Positions 43,171-43,876 of a stretch of DNA of 43,876 nucleotides are shown piece by piece. The position numbers and the translations under genes were made by a program. The notes beneath the pieces were generated by a model. That model searched no databases, had not been told where the DNA came from, and saw only the letters and a list, made by a program, of their open reading frames with translations. The DNA is from UBA3839 sp963627995 (GTDB taxonomy: Bacteria; Bacteroidota; Bacteroidia; Bacteroidales; Bacteroidaceae). The stretch's first letter is position 1. Every line of letters begins with the position of its first letter. The DNA is taken from assembly GCA_963627995.1 (NCBI GenBank), contig CAVGCV010000020.1, positions 1 to 43,876 of the forward strand, written 5' to 3'.

Positions 43171-43229
43171 CAGTCTGTTTCTCTTGTATCAGTCTGTTTC
43201 TTTCCAAATTGTCTGTTCCTTTCCAAATG
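43171..43229 (+). repeat. Three tandem copies of a 19-20 bp unit
   Basis: CAGTCTGTTTCTCTTGTAT (43171-43189) is followed by CAGTCTGTTTCTTTCCAAAT (43190-43209) and a third related copy TGTCTGTTCCTTTCCAAATG (43210-43229). It is non-coding and T-rich on the plus strand. Function unknown. Confidence 0.75.
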
Positions 43230-43289
43230 GTCGATTCGTCGGCGGGGAATGCCGTGGCCCGTTTTTAATGGAAGCCCGCACGCCTGTCG

Positions 43290-43472
43290 TTACAGAAGCC
43301 CGCGAAGTCCGCACATCCGCAGGCAGATGCTCACGCGCCTCCACAGCCACCATCGCGTCGTCTTGCCCGGGCTGTTGTGCCGCGCATGCAGCGTCGTGCC
43401 TTTCCGCTGCTCTTGCAGCGCCACCTCGTGCCGGAAGTCGTCGATGCTCCGTTGTGCTTCCTCGTAGTCCAT
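43290..43472 (-). CDS. Possible small protein
   Basis: This 60-codon ORF starts MDYEEAQRSIDDFRHE and ends in a Trp/Arg/Leu/Cys-rich segment. The start is acidic and helical in character, unlike most chance ORFs here, and a near -7 sequence (TTACTTTG on the minus strand, about 43540) lies some 65 bp upstream. No family is recognised, and the C-terminal half is arginine-rich in the way chance ORFs in this GC-rich DNA are. It may equally be spurious or the start of a broken gene. Confidence 0.3.
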   Translation of the reverse strand: MDYEEAQRSIDDFRHEVALQEQRKGTTLHARHNSPGKTTRWWLWRRVSICLRMCGLRGLL

Positions 43473-43747
43473 GCTCTGCGGCCCTGTCGTTCGTGGTGTT
43501 GGCTCTTGCCTCCGCCTTTTCTTTTTCGATGCCGCAAAGTAACGACCTGTCCGCTTAACATTCTTTCATTTTTCGGACGAAGAATGTTTTGCATGGGACA
43601 TTTTACCCCCCCCCTATTTGTACGTGCTGGACATTCTTGGTGTGCAATCCGCACATTGTCAGGTGAATCCACTTTCACGGGAATGATAGGGTTTGACTCG
43701 TCGGGACATGAGGCGTTGAACGGATTTTCGCTTCTTTTTCCATGCTT

Positions 43748-43825
43748 TCCACCATGGTGCGGTGCCTTCTGAAAACGTCCGCAGAGAAAATCCCGGCGCT
43801 CCGCAGAGGAAATATATTTCGTAGG
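43748..43825. repeat. 22-bp phased core array, copy 5 (degraded)
   Basis: Two clear cores are centred at 43781 and 43803, with a weaker one (GGTGCGGTG) at 43759, all 22 bp apart. The position of the next core (43825) reads CGTAGGGTG and is decayed. The spacer GAAATATATTTC between the last two is palindromic, as in other copies. The rest of 43473-43876 shows no gene. Confidence 0.65.
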
Positions 43826-43876
43826 GTGTAAAGTCGAGTTCTCGGATTTTCATCCTACTTTTCCCAACTTTTTACT

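Larger units (their letters stand above)
42994..43289. other. Intergenic region with hairpins and a short tandem repeat
   Basis: No gene is supported. Three hairpins occur in a row: arms 43036-43050 and 43065-43078 (AAAAGG/CCTTTT at the base, terminator-like), 43083-43089 with 43109-43115, and 43147-43153 with 43161-43167. They are followed by the tandem repeat at 43171-43229. Drawable ORFs on both strands have no recognisable features. Confidence 0.5.

Overview
The window looks like chromosomal DNA from a high-GC member of the Bacteroidales, most like the Prevotella group. The signs are Bacteroidetes-type promoters (TAnnTTTG at -7), many lipoproteins and SusC-type outer-membrane proteins, a hybrid two-component regulator of the HTCS class, a family GH97 glycosidase, DUF4827 and DUF3822 family proteins, and secreted proteins with the C-terminal tail typical of this order. 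No tRNA, rRNA, CRISPR array, phage gene or transposase gene was recognised. The species call is inference.

Layout. 0.4-3.3 kb: a DUF4827 lipoprotein, glmM (cell-wall amino-sugar synthesis) and a SIMPL-domain protein, all on +, closed by a strong hairpin. 3.4-8.1 kb: two P-type ATPases, a CopA-like copper pump that appears to lack its nucleotide-binding domain, and a PMCA-type calcium pump. 8.6-13 kb: a TonB-dependent receptor and a beta-helix lipoprotein, probably one outer-membrane uptake unit without a SusD. These converge on a 1355-residue HTCS regulator (-, 13-17.1 kb). 17.4-26 kb: a secreted 742-aa protein, a 64-aa small protein, a GH97 glycosidase and a modular 1073-aa secreted protein. 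26.3-29.1 kb: aroB, rfbC and a class I mannose-6-phosphate isomerase, housekeeping and sugar-nucleotide genes. 29.5-31.9 kb: an MBOAT acyltransferase with a membrane-anchored SGNH-like partner, a typical polysaccharide O-acylation pair. 32-35.7 kb: rsmD, a DUF3822 protein, a pilin-like anchored protein and a RecD/Pif1-like helicase. 36.2-43 kb (all -): a Big2 lipoprotein, a lipoprotein with a duplicated domain, a plant-type LRR lipoprotein, a 5'-nucleotidase family enzyme and a TMEM43-like membrane protein. The last 0.9 kb holds hairpins, a short tandem repeat and at most one small gene.

The most unusual feature is an interspersed, non-coding repeat family found only in the large intergenic gaps. 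Four copies (8254-8365, 20116-20227, 29244-29355, 35831-35943) are 112-113 bp long and hold five near-palindromic cores (CTCYGCRGAG) on a 22-bp pitch, with 12-bp A/T-rich spacers. The pitch is exact in three copies and off by one base at a single point in the fourth. A fifth copy at about 43748-43825 is degraded. Two copies sit inside a larger composite framed by two hairpins with ARRAC loops, and the distance from the last core to the downstream loop is the same (104 bp) in both. I do not recognise this element.
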